Positions 54,135 to 64,000 of a stretch of 64,000 bases of DNA are shown here, in pieces. The translations under genes were made by a program, and so were the position numbers. Position 1 is the first letter of the stretch. Each line of letters starts with the position of its first letter. Source of the stretch: Macrolepiota albuminosa (lineage: Eukaryota; Basidiomycota; Agaricomycetes; Agaricales; Agaricaceae). The stretch lies in NCBI GenBank assembly GCA_027475525.1, contig JAMWFC010000058.1, forward strand, positions 62,001-126,000, given 5' to 3'. The notes under the pieces were generated by a model. The model made no database searches and was not told the origin of the DNA. It was given only the letters and a program-made list of their open reading frames with translations.

Positions 54135-56373
54135 TCAGTTGTCGCGGTCGGAAAGCGGCAAGGAGTCGTCGAAAGGCAGGAGGTCGCCAACCTGAACATG
54201 GTTGAGGGCTTGCCATTCTAGCACCTCGTTGCAGTCGGCTTGGTATTCCTCCAGAGTCTCCATGCTGCGGGTCAGGTTTGAATAACGGAGTCGCGAGGCC
54301 ATAATTTGTTGCCAAGTGCGTTTGCGCTCACGACCCAGTACCGCACGCATACTTGCCGCACGTGCTCCCAGCTGCTCTATAACTTGAGGAGGGTACAGGG
54401 CCACCACGGGATAGACCAAGTCCTCCCCCAGCCACTCGTAAGAGTCGCCAGTGACTCTTGGCTGAGGCTGGGGGGTCCACAACGAGGGCCCACTCGAGCT
54501 CGTCCAGAGCTGCGTCGCCAAGTCGCCTTCACTTACCCAGGGGGCGGCAGGCTCCACCATCGGCAACTCCTGGGACTCGCCAGGACCGTCCCGCAAAGTC
54601 TCCTCCAACTCCCCCTCAGCATCCTCATTGCCGCCCTCTTCCTCCTCGCAGCTTGGCGACCCTTCCCTTTTCTCCTCCTCCCCGGCTAACTCCTGTGCGC
54701 CAGCGGGCTCCCCCATTACAACGTCACCCTCATCTCCTGGGGCGCCAGCAGTCGAAACATCGTGTGGCGTGTCTTCAGGTAAGACGAGGGGGGACAGTAG
54801 GCGGCTAGGGCCAGCCTAACCGCTAATGGGAGGGAGGCGGCTGGCGGCAAGAGCTTCTCCAAGCTCCCTCATCTCCGTGTCCTCAGCAGTTGGAGAGGGG
54901 GAGGGTGACTCGATGCGTACTCGCTTGGCCTTACCCTTGCCCTTGCTTGGGGAGGAGGCCTTGCGTTTTTCCTGGCGCTCGCCAGCGCTGCGCTTGCCGA
55001 CCGATTCCGATTCATCTCCTTGGCGCATCGGCAGCGCCAAGGAGGACTTGCTGATCTTGGCCGCCCTCCCAGCGGCAACCTCCTTGCGTTCCCCCTCGAC
55101 AAACTCCCTTGTCCGCTTCACCAGAACAGCTCGGGAAAAGGTCCTCTCGACAAAGGCATCAGGCGCTCCGCCACGCTCGTGACTCTTGGCGCCATCAATG
55201 GTACAGGCACGCTTGAGAGTGCCGCATCGGTAGCACGGTTGAGCGCCAGTGGGGAACCAACAACTCTCGGGGTCGTTGTCGGCCCAGCATTTGTCACACT
55301 AGCCTTACTTGAGAACCAGAACTATATGAAGAGCTAAGGCGACTTACCGCTCCACGCGACTCTTTAAACTCCTGGCGTGTCGCCAGGGAAACTGTACGCT
55401 TGTTCTTCATTTCGGGCAACTCCACTCCTCCCTCAATGCCCTCATCCATCACGACGTCATCCCGGCGCGGCAAGAGCAGACCTCTCAGCTCCTTGTCGTC
55501 AAACGTCGTCTGACTAGGGAGCTGGGGGAGAGTCAGTAGAAAATCGGCAAAGAGTCACTACGGCATACCTCGTATTGAGGGCCCTTTCCCTTACGAGACT
55601 TGGAAATAGTGGTTGGCGTGGCACGGCAGCGGCAAGAAAAGTTAAAAACTCACTTTCTTCAAAGCCTTACCCGGCTTTACTGGGGAGCCCTTCCTGCTAG
55701 CCGGCAGTGTTGGGCTCTGTATACTGCCGGCGCGAGACCCCTTGCTGGAACCCTCGGCAACGGACTCCTTCTTTTGCTCCTTGACGAGCTCTGCCCTGGC
55801 CACCGCCAAGGAATGCGCGGCAGCAGCAGCGGCAGCCTCCTCCTGCTCCTGCTCAATTTGCAATCGAGCAAGGGGCTCCAGTACCTCTTGCTTGCTACGA
55901 GGGGATAGTTCAGTCCATAGCTAGAGAAGGAAAGGTCAGGAGATACTCACTCGGTTGCCGATGCGCTTACGGTCATCGGCAACGCGCCAGAAAGAATGTC
56001 CTCCAGCTCATCTTCAATGGTGGGGACTGGGGGAGGCGCCTAGAGAACAATCAGCTAAGCGACACGCTAGGCAGCAAAGACAACTTACAAAGCGGGAGAA
56101 AGGCGCCAACCACTCAGCGCCACGATTGTCGACATACCGGGTGCGGCACCACTCCCGCATCTCGATTTCGCGATCCCACCCAACGCCAAGGACTCTCACC
56201 TCATACCATCGCTCCAGTAACTTCATCACGCCAACCACAAGATTTTGGGACGCCTCGGCGCCAACACCCTCAATATGGCGAATGAAGCGGTTGGCCTTAG
56301 CGATGTATGCGTAGGCAGCTTCTTGAGCAGCCTGAGACGGAACGGGGGGCGGAGTTGGAATACGGAAAGACAT
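54135..56373 (-). CDS. Element A antisense spliced gene with Cys-rich domain
   Basis: Unrecognised protein encoded opposite to pol, between integrase and 3' LTR. Exons joined by eye: start MSFRIPTPPPVPSQ at 56373, with a helical segment (EAAYAYIAKANRFIRHIE, VVGVMKLLERWYEVRVL); then PVPTIEDELEDILSGALPMT; then LWTELSPRSKQEVLEPLA with an Ala/Glu-rich helix; then near 55300 a Cys-rich module CX2C-X8-C-X8-CX2C-X6-C (CDKCWADND, CWFPTG, CYRCGTLKRAC); a basic region (KRKASSPSKGKGKAKRVR) like an NLS; and a C-terminal exon ending DDSLPLSDRDN. Introns are about 50-90 bp with GT-AG ends, so splicing on this strand is well supported. The first Cys of the module is preceded by an in-frame TAG or an intron end; that join is not settled. 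Confidence 0.65.
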
Positions 56374-56531
56374 ATTTTTATTATTGAGCGCCAGGAAAAA
56401 GATGGGGAGAGGAAACGAAGTCCAAACTCACGTGCCAAGACTATAAACAAAATCTCAAGAACGCACGGACCACTTGTCACAAAAGCGGTAATGGTAGCCT
56501 TATTTGGTGACTAAGGACAGTCAATTTTTCA

Positions 56532-56543
56532 GTTGGGGGGAGA
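56532..56543 (+). promoter_or_regulatory. Polypurine tract of element A
   Basis: ttggggggaga immediately upstream of the 3' LTR start (tgatagg at 56544). Confidence 0.75.
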
Positions 56544-57563
56544 TGATAGGACCCCATACAGGATCAGCGCATCAACGGCAGGCTCGGCACCGGCTCCGAA
56601 AATCTTGCCGCACTCGTTCTGAACTTAGCACACGCGTTCTACCTATTTTAAGCCATTCCCGATGGCCGGACACGGCAAGAAGCAGATCTGATCAATGATA
56701 GCGCCGACGGCAGCAAGAATGACAACTGACAGATGGCATCAGTCACTGACGACAGCGCTTAGGGAGAAGCCTGATGATCTATCAAACACTGACGGACAGC
56801 TTGGCGTTTGACCTTGGCGTTTGACACCGCTTAGCGTCTCGATTCGGCGCCTGACATCGCTAAGCACTTTGAACAGACAGAAGGGTGATGAATTGATGGT
56901 TTAGCACCACGATCTGCCGCCTGGTGGCGCCAAGGGTCTTGAAAAGACGGTAGGGATCTGAAACCGTTGGAGCTACCCCTATGAAATTTTCCAGTTTACC
57001 GCACTTTGGCGATGGTTGGTCACTGGCGACGGTGAACTCCTTGTAATATATATACTTACCGACTTGTACATACGGCATCAGACGAATAGACCAGAGTTTC
57101 CCCCTTACTTCAGTCTCTCTCTTACGCTCAAGAGCTCATTTATGGTCGGCAACGTCGAACTCGTCGGCAGTTGCAGACTCTCGCTAAACTTTGACTTATT
57201 CGCGCCTTGCAACTACGGCAGGCATTATCGACGCTTAGACCTCGCTAAGCTTACCGTGCTCTTGCCGTTGACCTTGCCGTGTTCACTTACCGCTCTTTTC
57301 TTAGGCGCTTTACCTTAGCGCTTGACACTTGCCGACCCCGTTACCGAATCTTGCCGTGTTCACTTACCGCTCTTTTCTTAGGCGCTTTACCTTAGCGCTT
57401 GACACTTGCCGACCCCGTTACCGACTTTCCTCTTTTTCACAGGCGCGTTCTCTGGGACCTGCCCGGGACTCCTCATACTACTTTTAGCGCGCCCAAACGC
57501 AAGCTCTTGGTATGGTAACACTTTGGTTACATTTGTTGCTGACCAAAACTTTGGGCGTCATCA
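56544..57563 (+). repeat. 3' LTR of element A
   Basis: 1020 bp, equal to the 943-bp 5' LTR plus one 77-bp duplication. Differences from the 5' LTR are mostly C/T and G/A. Ends gggcgtcatca, then ccgg duplication and element C coding sequence. Confidence 0.92.
57273..57426. repeat. 77-bp tandem duplication in A 3' LTR
   Basis: cttgccgtgttcacttacc at 57273 recurs at 57350; absent from the 5' LTR. Confidence 0.9.
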
Positions 57564-58541
57564 CCGGAATGGATCGGCAGTTGCGTCGTCCATGTCGTAG
57601 TCGAGGAGTTCATCCTCGGGTGCGAGCGCGTAGGAAGTACCCGAAGGCCCTGCTACTGGCAGAGAATCGTCATAGTCCCGGAGGGGGGACAGTGTGAGAT
57701 TGGGGTCGATGGTCGACCCCGGGACAGGTGGTTGGGGATCAGGCAGATCCCTGGTGTCGGACGGGTACTGGCGCGTCCAGATTTCGCGGGCATGAATGTC
57801 TTGCCCGATGAAGAGGTACATCCCCTTGGCGAGCGCGTCGTCGTATGCATGACGACTGTCCTGCTGCTGGAGCATCAGGCGTTGGCGATTGCCAATGGTG
57901 GCCTCGCGCCACCTATCCCACTGAGGGATGGACTGGGGTGTACCGTAGTGGTTGAGGCGTTGTAGCCTCTCGTTGTTGATAGCAGCCGCCTCGTTGTAGA
58001 GCTGGCTGTCGCTGAAGAATAGATGGGCCAAGTAGGTGACCCCATAAGTATATGCGTGGTCAGCCCAGCTGACCGGAATTTGATTGTGAAGAAGGACGCG
58101 TAACGCGTCCGAAGTGGTGAACACAGAAGCTGACGCTTCCGGGATGTCCACAGCCCGAACCTCGAAGGTAGGGTCGTCAGCGTGGAGGGGCTCAAAGACT
58201 TGCCCCGTGGCCGCCTCGTACTCAGCCACGGCCTCTTTGTAGAGGCCTGGCCTGGCGAAGACGTAGGCCAGGTACTTGTGTACCGTGGCCTTGGAGGGGC
58301 AGCTGGCGCTGAGGGTGCGTACAAGCGCAAACCCAAAGAGGCTGCGCCAATGAATGCGCATGGCTCGGTCCATGGCCAGACCGGTCCACATGTTGGACGT
58401 CCCAGGACGTCCATAGAGGAGGGCGTATGAGCCCAGGTAGTCCAAAGCAAATGGTTGCTTTGGATCAGGGGGGGTAAGGCCGATGAAGGCAATTTTCCCT
58501 CCCTCTTTGTGGCGATAGAGCCGCAATGGCACAATCATTCA
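57564..58541 (-). pseudogene. Element C accessory protein, second part
   Basis: Homologue of the element B ORF at 25021-26148: GFALVRTL, VFARPGLYKEAVAEYE, ALRVLLHNQIP, WADHAYTYGV, YGTPQSIPQWDRWRE align without difficulty. An in-frame TGA (58539-58541) stands just before MIVPLRLYR, where B reads on. Cut at its 3' end by element A; the missing tail is at 23488-23542. Function unknown. Confidence 0.75.
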
Positions 58542-60745
58542 CGGGATGTTCTCCCGCTCCTCTGGACTACCGCGATAGTCCTATACTCGACCTCGTCGAG
58601 TAAATGAGACATAGCTCTGTCTCGGGCCGTAGGGTGGCAGTTGAGCACCACCCGCTTGAATTTGTTGAGCAAGAGGTAGCCCAACTGACGCTGACAAAGT
58701 GGCATAAACTGGTTGTTAACCAGTGCATGAAGTCTGCGGACTTCTCGAGGACTGCGGGGAAACCTGCGAGGTGCCACTTGGTACACCTTACTGTTGTGGG
58801 GCGTCGCCGCGGCGTTGCCCTGTTTATCGTCCTCGAAGGACCTGGCTGTGCGGGCTTCTTGCCCGACGAAGATGGTATTGGTCATTGGTGACCAATAGAA
58901 TTGGGGAGCTAACCCCGCACCAAAGAATGAGTTCTGGCGCTCAATAGTGTGATCACAATAGATCACAACACCGAGTGCATCAGGAATGCGCCCGGTTTGG
59001 TCCTCGAGGAGGGCAGCTCCTCGCTTGGCGCTATCCTGCGCCCGACGCTCCATCTTAGCTCGTCAATTGCTGTTGCGCCGTTCGCGCACCATACGTTGTG
59101 CTGCCGTCTTGTGCGGCACAGGGGATTCCATACGAGCCTCTTCAGGCTCCTCATACCAATCGTCGTTGGAGGGCAGGGATGGCAGCCTCTCCGGCTCTGA
59201 CTTCTCAGACCGTGGGTCCATTGCCCACACACACTGCGGGAGTCGGGCTGGTGGGCCCTCTACCAGTATAGCAGGTAAAAAGGGGATGTTAGCCCCTGGG
59301 GCCCCTTTCAGGGCATCCTCGGGGAAGTGCACGTTGACGTAGGCATGCCCTTCCGGTTGCTTACCCCGACAATCCTTTTGGGGTAGTGAGGCCTTAACCT
59401 CGGTGGGGCGTGTGCTCACGCCCCTGGAACTCTGCTCCCCAGAGTGCGTGGTGGAAACCACGGATACTGGTCGCGAAGACGCGACCTCAGATGCGCCGCT
59501 TGCGAGGCGCTGGATAAGCCGGGGAGCGGCTGGAGCAGGAACATCTTCATAGGGGAGGATGTCCCGTCCTAGGCCGGCCTCCCGGCCAGGGGCAGCAACG
59601 CTCGACTTAATCGAGCGGGAGGGCACATCCTCCACTCCTTGCCGACGCGCCCTTTTGCTGGAGTCGGTGTCCCGACTCGGGGGTGTAGTCTGCCGCTTAC
59701 GAGCGGCCGAAAGGGCAAGGAGATCAGTTTTGCGCTGAGCGCGCATATGATCCATGTCATCCATCATCCGGCAGATGAGGACGACTGCCTCCACATCGTG
59801 GAGGAATGATGACTCTGCGGGTACATTGTACCCGTTATCTCCCAGACGTTGGAGAAGGGTAGCCAGGACTAAGTCCTGGTTGTGAGTGGGCTCGACAGCC
59901 CGTGCTTTTCCTTTGTCGCGTCGAGGACGCGACTCTTCTTCTGAGCTGGGCTCGGATTGGTGCGGCATTTCCAGCCGCTGTAGCAAGGAGAGCTTGGCCA
60001 AGCTCTCCGTCGGCGCATCAGCCGATGAACTGATGCTCCGTTCTGTATTGAGAGTTTCTGTACTCTCAATGGCCGCGGTGGCCTGCACAAGGGATGCTTT
60101 GCGTCCCTCTAGATTGTCAATTGGTGCTGTGGTCAACAGGGAAATCGACCGGCCTCCCTTGGCTTGCGACTCATGCGAGTTGCTGTACTGGGGCATTGCG
60201 CCCCAAGCCCCCATCCAAGCCGGGGGGTACGGCATCATTACGGGCACACCACCCATCCCAGGGTAGTGCGCCGGGGCCGTAAACTGGGGAAAAGGATGTG
60301 TGCCCAGAGCCCCTCTCGCCATAGCGGGGGCAAACTGCCCCCATCCTGGTGCTGCTTGGGGGCTGACTAGCCCCCCGTAGGCCTGTTGCTGAGATTGGCC
60401 CTCGGTGTGATGTGGCGCATATGCGCCTGGTAATGGTTGTTGGGGCTGATAGCCACCCACAGGTGCGTTCTGGGGCATGAAGTTGCCCTGCATGGTTTGA
60501 AGTGGCGGATAGCCACTGATCACCGGCTGCTGCGGCAGGTAGCCCGCCGCTGGTGGTTGCTGCTGCTGTGGAAAGCCCACAGCTGGTTGCGATTGTCCCC
60601 ACTGGGGCGCATTTTGGGTCAGCGGGGGAGCCATCTGCCCCCCCCCTTCAGCTGACGGTAAGACCGACGGCGTACTCTCAAACTGCTGCTGCTGCTGTTC
60701 ACTCAGGTCCACGGGCATGTTGTCCATGGTTGGGGAAAAAAGCAA
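58535..60745 (-). pseudogene. Element C accessory protein, first part
   Basis: Counterpart of the B ORF at 26152-27969. Starts MLFSPTMDNMPVDLSE, then a Gln/Pro/Gly-rich, prion-like stretch (QQQQFE, QQQQPPAAG, PQAAPGWGQF), a basic middle (KRQTTPPSRD, SSKRARRQG) and a conserved C-terminal block (IPDALGVVIYCDHTIERQNS, FPRSPREVRRLHALVN). A TGA at 59063-59065 interrupts it in the same frame, and a one-base shift is needed before the second part. Begins about 85 bp after the integrase stop. Confidence 0.75.
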
Positions 60746-60829
60746 AAAAGAAATTTCGCCTTTTAAGACGTGTTTCAGCCACAGCTGCTGACCAACTCAG
60801 CCAAGCCGCGATCGGCACTGCCAATCAAA

Positions 60830-62155
60830 TTAAGCGCCGGCATGCTTACTTAATTGATGTGGGCGCTTAATGCCCTTCAACTCCAAATAACGGTCAAGTG
60901 CTGCTAACTTGGAGCAATGGGAGTGTGGCTCCCATGTTGTGTCCCCCAGGGACCAACGTACTTCAAACTCAAGCGTGTTACGCTCAGTCCACCGGTGCCC
61001 AATTATGCACTCGACAAACCATTTGTCATTGTCTCGAGCCCCAAAATCATAGGGGCCCGGGGTTGCCCTGTTAGGGAACAGCGCATCGTCAGACGCGCTG
61101 TACGGTCACAACAGCAACACATGAAACTTAGGAACGATGCGTCGTTCCTGTAATGCCAGAGGCAACTTCAGCACGTAGTTGGAGGTACTTGGCTCTGCGT
61201 CTAGGATGCAGTATGGGCCTACCCATTTTGGGCAGAGTTTACTCGCCCGTCCCTTTGGGAGCTTCAGATTATGCGTTGATAGGTAGACCAACGCTCCTAC
61301 TGCTATTGGTGGGTCTGCTCGCCTACGGTGATTGGCGTTTTTTGCCTGGAAGACTCGTGCCTCTATGATGGCGTCATGCGCCGCCGTGATGTTCTCCAGG
61401 GCCTGCCTGGCGAACTCGACAACTCCACGGTGAGCCACCGTATCAGCACGAACTTTGTGCAGCATGGAGGGCAAGTACCCTCCGTTGAGTTCAAAGGGCG
61501 CATACCCTGTGGTATCTGAGATACTCGCATTAATCGCGAACTCAGTGAGTGGACACCAGTCCACCCAGTCCCGTTGGTCAGGGCAAACAACTGCCCTCAG
61601 AATCTGACCTATACTGCGGTTAGCCCGCTCTGTCTGCCCATCCGTTTGAGGATGGAAGGACGTCGACATGAGGAGTCGCGCTTCTAGCAGTTTGTGGAGT
61701 TCTCTCCACCATTGAGACGTGAACTTCGAGTCACGGTCGCTCACAATGGTGCTAGGCAGCCCATGCAGCCTAACAATCTCCCTCAGGTAGATCCAAGACA
61801 GCTCCTTAGCCATCAGCGTAGTTCGCACCGGTATGAGGTGCACCATGCTCATCATGCGGCATATGACTACCTAGAGGTAATCGAACCCTCTGGCCTTGGG
61901 AAAGGGACCTACGAAGTCCATTCCGATTGAATCCCAGGGTTTCACCGGCACGGATAGCTGGTGTAGCTTTCCGGGAGGGGATCCAGGGAGCAACTTTGCC
62001 CTCTGACACGCTGCGCATGACGCGCAAAACTTAGTCACTTCTTGGGCCATACGTGGCCACCAATACCATCTCCGGATGTAGCCCAACGTCCGGGCGGCAC
62101 CAAAGTGCCCCACCAGGGCATGGGCCTGGTCCAAGACCCGCATAACAATGGTTCA
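60830..62155 (-). pseudogene. Element C integrase with chromodomain
   Basis: One frame interrupted by stops at 61106-61108, 61871-61873 and 62153-62155. Zinc domain HALVGHFGAARTLGYIRR with CASCAACQRAK; Asp in IGMDFVGPFP, Asp in TIVSDRDSKF, Glu in QTERANRSIGQ; GPY module KWVGPYCILDAE; chromodomain near 60900-61060 (FVECIIGHRW, EFEVRWSLGDTTWEP). Ends with TAA 60830-60832 after KRPHQLSKHAGA. Very similar in order to element B. Confidence 0.85.
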
Positions 62156-64000
62156 CGTACGGGGGAGGCATACCACTGCCACCCCTTGACGGTTCTCCGT
62201 TGTGATGAGTCCACCAGGCTCATGCCTGAACCGAGGATGGTCGTCAGGATTGGCGATTATCTCGGCGAAGAGAGAATCATTGCCATAGTCCTGCACCACC
62301 TCCTGCCGGAAGTCGTCATTGACCAGGCTAGGAGGCTGGGATGAAGGCAATTCGCCTTCGAGCATCTCCGCAAGCGTAATGGGTACATCATGGCGCTTGT
62401 GCTCCCTAGTGGACGCTGGGTCCACGGCTTCATGCTCCTTGAGCAACTGGGTGGCTACGTCCCACTCTTCACGCTGCTCTCTGAGGCGAGTGCTTTGCCT
62501 CCGTTCATCGTCACGCATAGCGCGTACTTCCAGGACATGCTCTCTGAGCTCCTGGTATCGGTGGAGAGGTAAATCCTCTCCATCAGGGTCTATGCGGCAG
62601 TCTGCCTGCACATACTCATGAGGCTCGTGAGCCTCCCCGACTACATCACTCTCAAAGTAGCGTGACAAGCAGTCTGCCACTTTGTTGAGTTCACCTTTAA
62701 CATAGATGATGTCGAACTGGTATCTTGACATGTAGTCTATCCACCGTTGCTGACGCGGCGACAAGTTCACCTGAGTTTTAAAGAACTCAAGGGCCTTGTG
62801 GTCCGTTATGATGTGGATGGGGTATCCCATCAGCTTATCCTCCCACTTGAGGAGGGCCTCGAGTATGGCAAGAGTCTCCAGCTTGTGCACTGCATAGTTT
62901 TGCTGGGCTGTCGTGAACTTCTTCGACATGAACCCTGCTGGGCGGCACGTCTGCCAGCTGCTTCCCTGGCCGTACATGGCTCCGACGCCTGTCTTGGACA
63001 CGTCGCAAATGAGCCATATCGGCTCGTCCCATCTAGGGTTGATTGGTCAAATCACCGGAGTCTTTGTACAGATCCGTTTGACCATCTCGAAGCACTGCTG
63101 GTGCAATGGCCTCCAATTGAACGGTGACCCGTTCTGCGTCATGGCCATAAGTGGCCCAGTATAGGCTGTGACATCGGGCAAGAAGCTCGATATGTAGTTG
63201 ACAAGGCCAACGAATCGTTGGATGTCATTGTAGTTTTGGGGTGTGCGCCACTCCCGAATACGATCGAGCTTGTCCTGATCAGGGTGGATACCCCGCTCAT
63301 CTATGACATGCCCTAGGCAGTCTATACTCTGAGCGTAGAGCTCACATTTTTTCCACTTCAAGTACAACTTGTACTTGCGCAGTCGTTCGAATACGACTCT
63401 GAGGTGCTGCTCATGCTCCTCCATAGTATCCAAGTAGATGAATATGTCATCTAAGTAGACGTGCATGAAACGTCCTATTACGTCTCAGAAGATAGAGGTC
63501 ATTAGCCTCTGGAAAGTTGCTGGAGCATTGCAGTCTCCAATCTGCATTATATTGCTTGTGAATGTACCCATGATCGACGCAAATACGGTCTTGGGTACGT
63601 CCTCGGTGCGAATGCGCACCTGCTCGTAAGCGTCAGTAAGGTCAATCTTCGAGCGATACTTTGCCCGAGCCACGTCTTCCCGGATCACCTCTTGATCTGG
63701 TAAAGGAGTTACATCCTTTATGGTATTGTCATTGCGCTGACGCACATCAAGAGCTGTTCAAAGGGTTCCATCCTTCTTTGGGATGCACAATAACGGTGCA
63801 GCTTGAGCGGTGGTGCATGGGGACCACCATTGAGCATTCAAATAGCGATTAGTCTTATCGCGTAGTTGCTCCTGGAGGGCGCGCGGGCAGCGCGGCAAGT
63901 GGTACTTATACTGCTTGCTCTCGTCTATGAGATTGATCTCATGGTTCACCTCCTGCCATGGTGGAAGCTCCTCCTTGGTCCCGTTGACCATGTCGGCAAA
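62153..64000 (-). pseudogene. Element C reverse transcriptase and RNase H, runs off the window
   Basis: One frame with in-frame stops at 63047-63049, 63485-63487 and 63758-63760. RT: LLCIPKKDGTL, YRSKIDLTDAYEQVRI, QIGDCNAPATFQRLM, catalytic MHVYLDDIFIYLD near 63460, FVGLVNYISSFLPDV. RNase H: SKTGVGAMYGQG, QNYAVHKLETLAIL, IITDHKALEFF, YVKGELNKVADCLSRYF. The protease, gag and 5' LTR should lie beyond 64000. Confidence 0.88.

Larger units (their letters stand above)
23543..57563 (+). mobile_element. Gypsy element A with nested B and D
   Basis: Plus-strand LTR retrotransposon. LTRs begin tgataggacc and end gggcgtcatca. Flanked by ccgg on both sides (23539-23542 and 57564-57567). Contains gag, protease, reverse transcriptase/RNase H, integrase without a chromodomain and an antisense gene before the 3' LTR. 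Without B and D it is about 11.3 kb. Confidence 0.9.
23133..64000 (-). mobile_element. Gypsy element C, partial, split by element A
   Basis: Minus-strand chromovirus. Its 3' LTR and the last codons of its accessory protein lie at 23133-23542; the rest resumes at 57564 and continues past the window end. Joining 23542 to 57564+ (less one copy of the ccgg duplication) keeps the accessory ORF in frame. Closest relative in the window is element B. Coding parts carry many in-frame stops. Confidence 0.85.

Overview
The window is nuclear DNA of a filamentous fungus, most likely a mushroom-forming basidiomycete (Agaricomycetes). Host genes carry many short GT-AG introns of about 50-60 bp, encode standard eukaryotic housekeeping proteins and lie close together. 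The right part is packed with fungal Ty3/gypsy retrotransposons. No species can be named from the sequence alone.

Positions 1-18001 are a compact, apparently intact island: succinyl-CoA ligase alpha (+), an acyl-CoA-binding/ankyrin protein (+), mitochondrial ribosomal protein S16 (-), LSM5 (-), importin alpha (-), a D-2-hydroxyacid dehydrogenase (-), proteasome subunit RPN2 (-), cytochrome c oxidase subunit VIa (+) and nucleoporin Nup157/170 (-). S16, LSM5 and COX13 are small and intron-split; they were recovered by joining exons by eye. RPN2 and COX13 diverge from a gap of about 130 bp.

From about 18 kb to the window end there is no host gene, only transposons in a nested stack. A Tc1/mariner element (left end 20804) is interrupted by gypsy element E (3' LTR 22177-22738, minus). 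E is interrupted by gypsy element C (minus, 3' LTR 23133-23442, running off the window at 64000). C is interrupted by gypsy element A (plus, 23543-57563). A holds two further full-length insertions: B (minus, 24457-36018) inside its 5' LTR and D (plus, 39206-50307) inside its pol. Target-site duplications support B (cattt), D (ccgcc) and A (ccgg), and host-element reading frames rejoin exactly across A and D. Before the stack lie solo LTRs with duplications gactc and actag.

All elements carry gag-pol parts. B, C, D and E end integrase with a chromodomain; A does not. Each larger element also has accessory coding between pol and the 3' LTR: B and C share a long sense-strand protein of unknown function, while A and D carry antisense genes with Cys-rich CX2C modules and basic, NLS-like tracts. 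D looks youngest (LTRs almost identical) and has the Tf1/sushi-type self-priming arrangement: 12 bases just after its 5' LTR are the exact complement of 12 bases inside the LTR. Its pol also has two tandem aspartic-protease domains.

Two cautions. Eleven tandem duplications, all with a period of exactly 77 bp, occur only in the repeat region and break reading frames; constant period suggests an assembly artefact (unmerged k=77 overlaps) more than biology. C and B hold many in-frame stops that look like C:G to T:A transitions.
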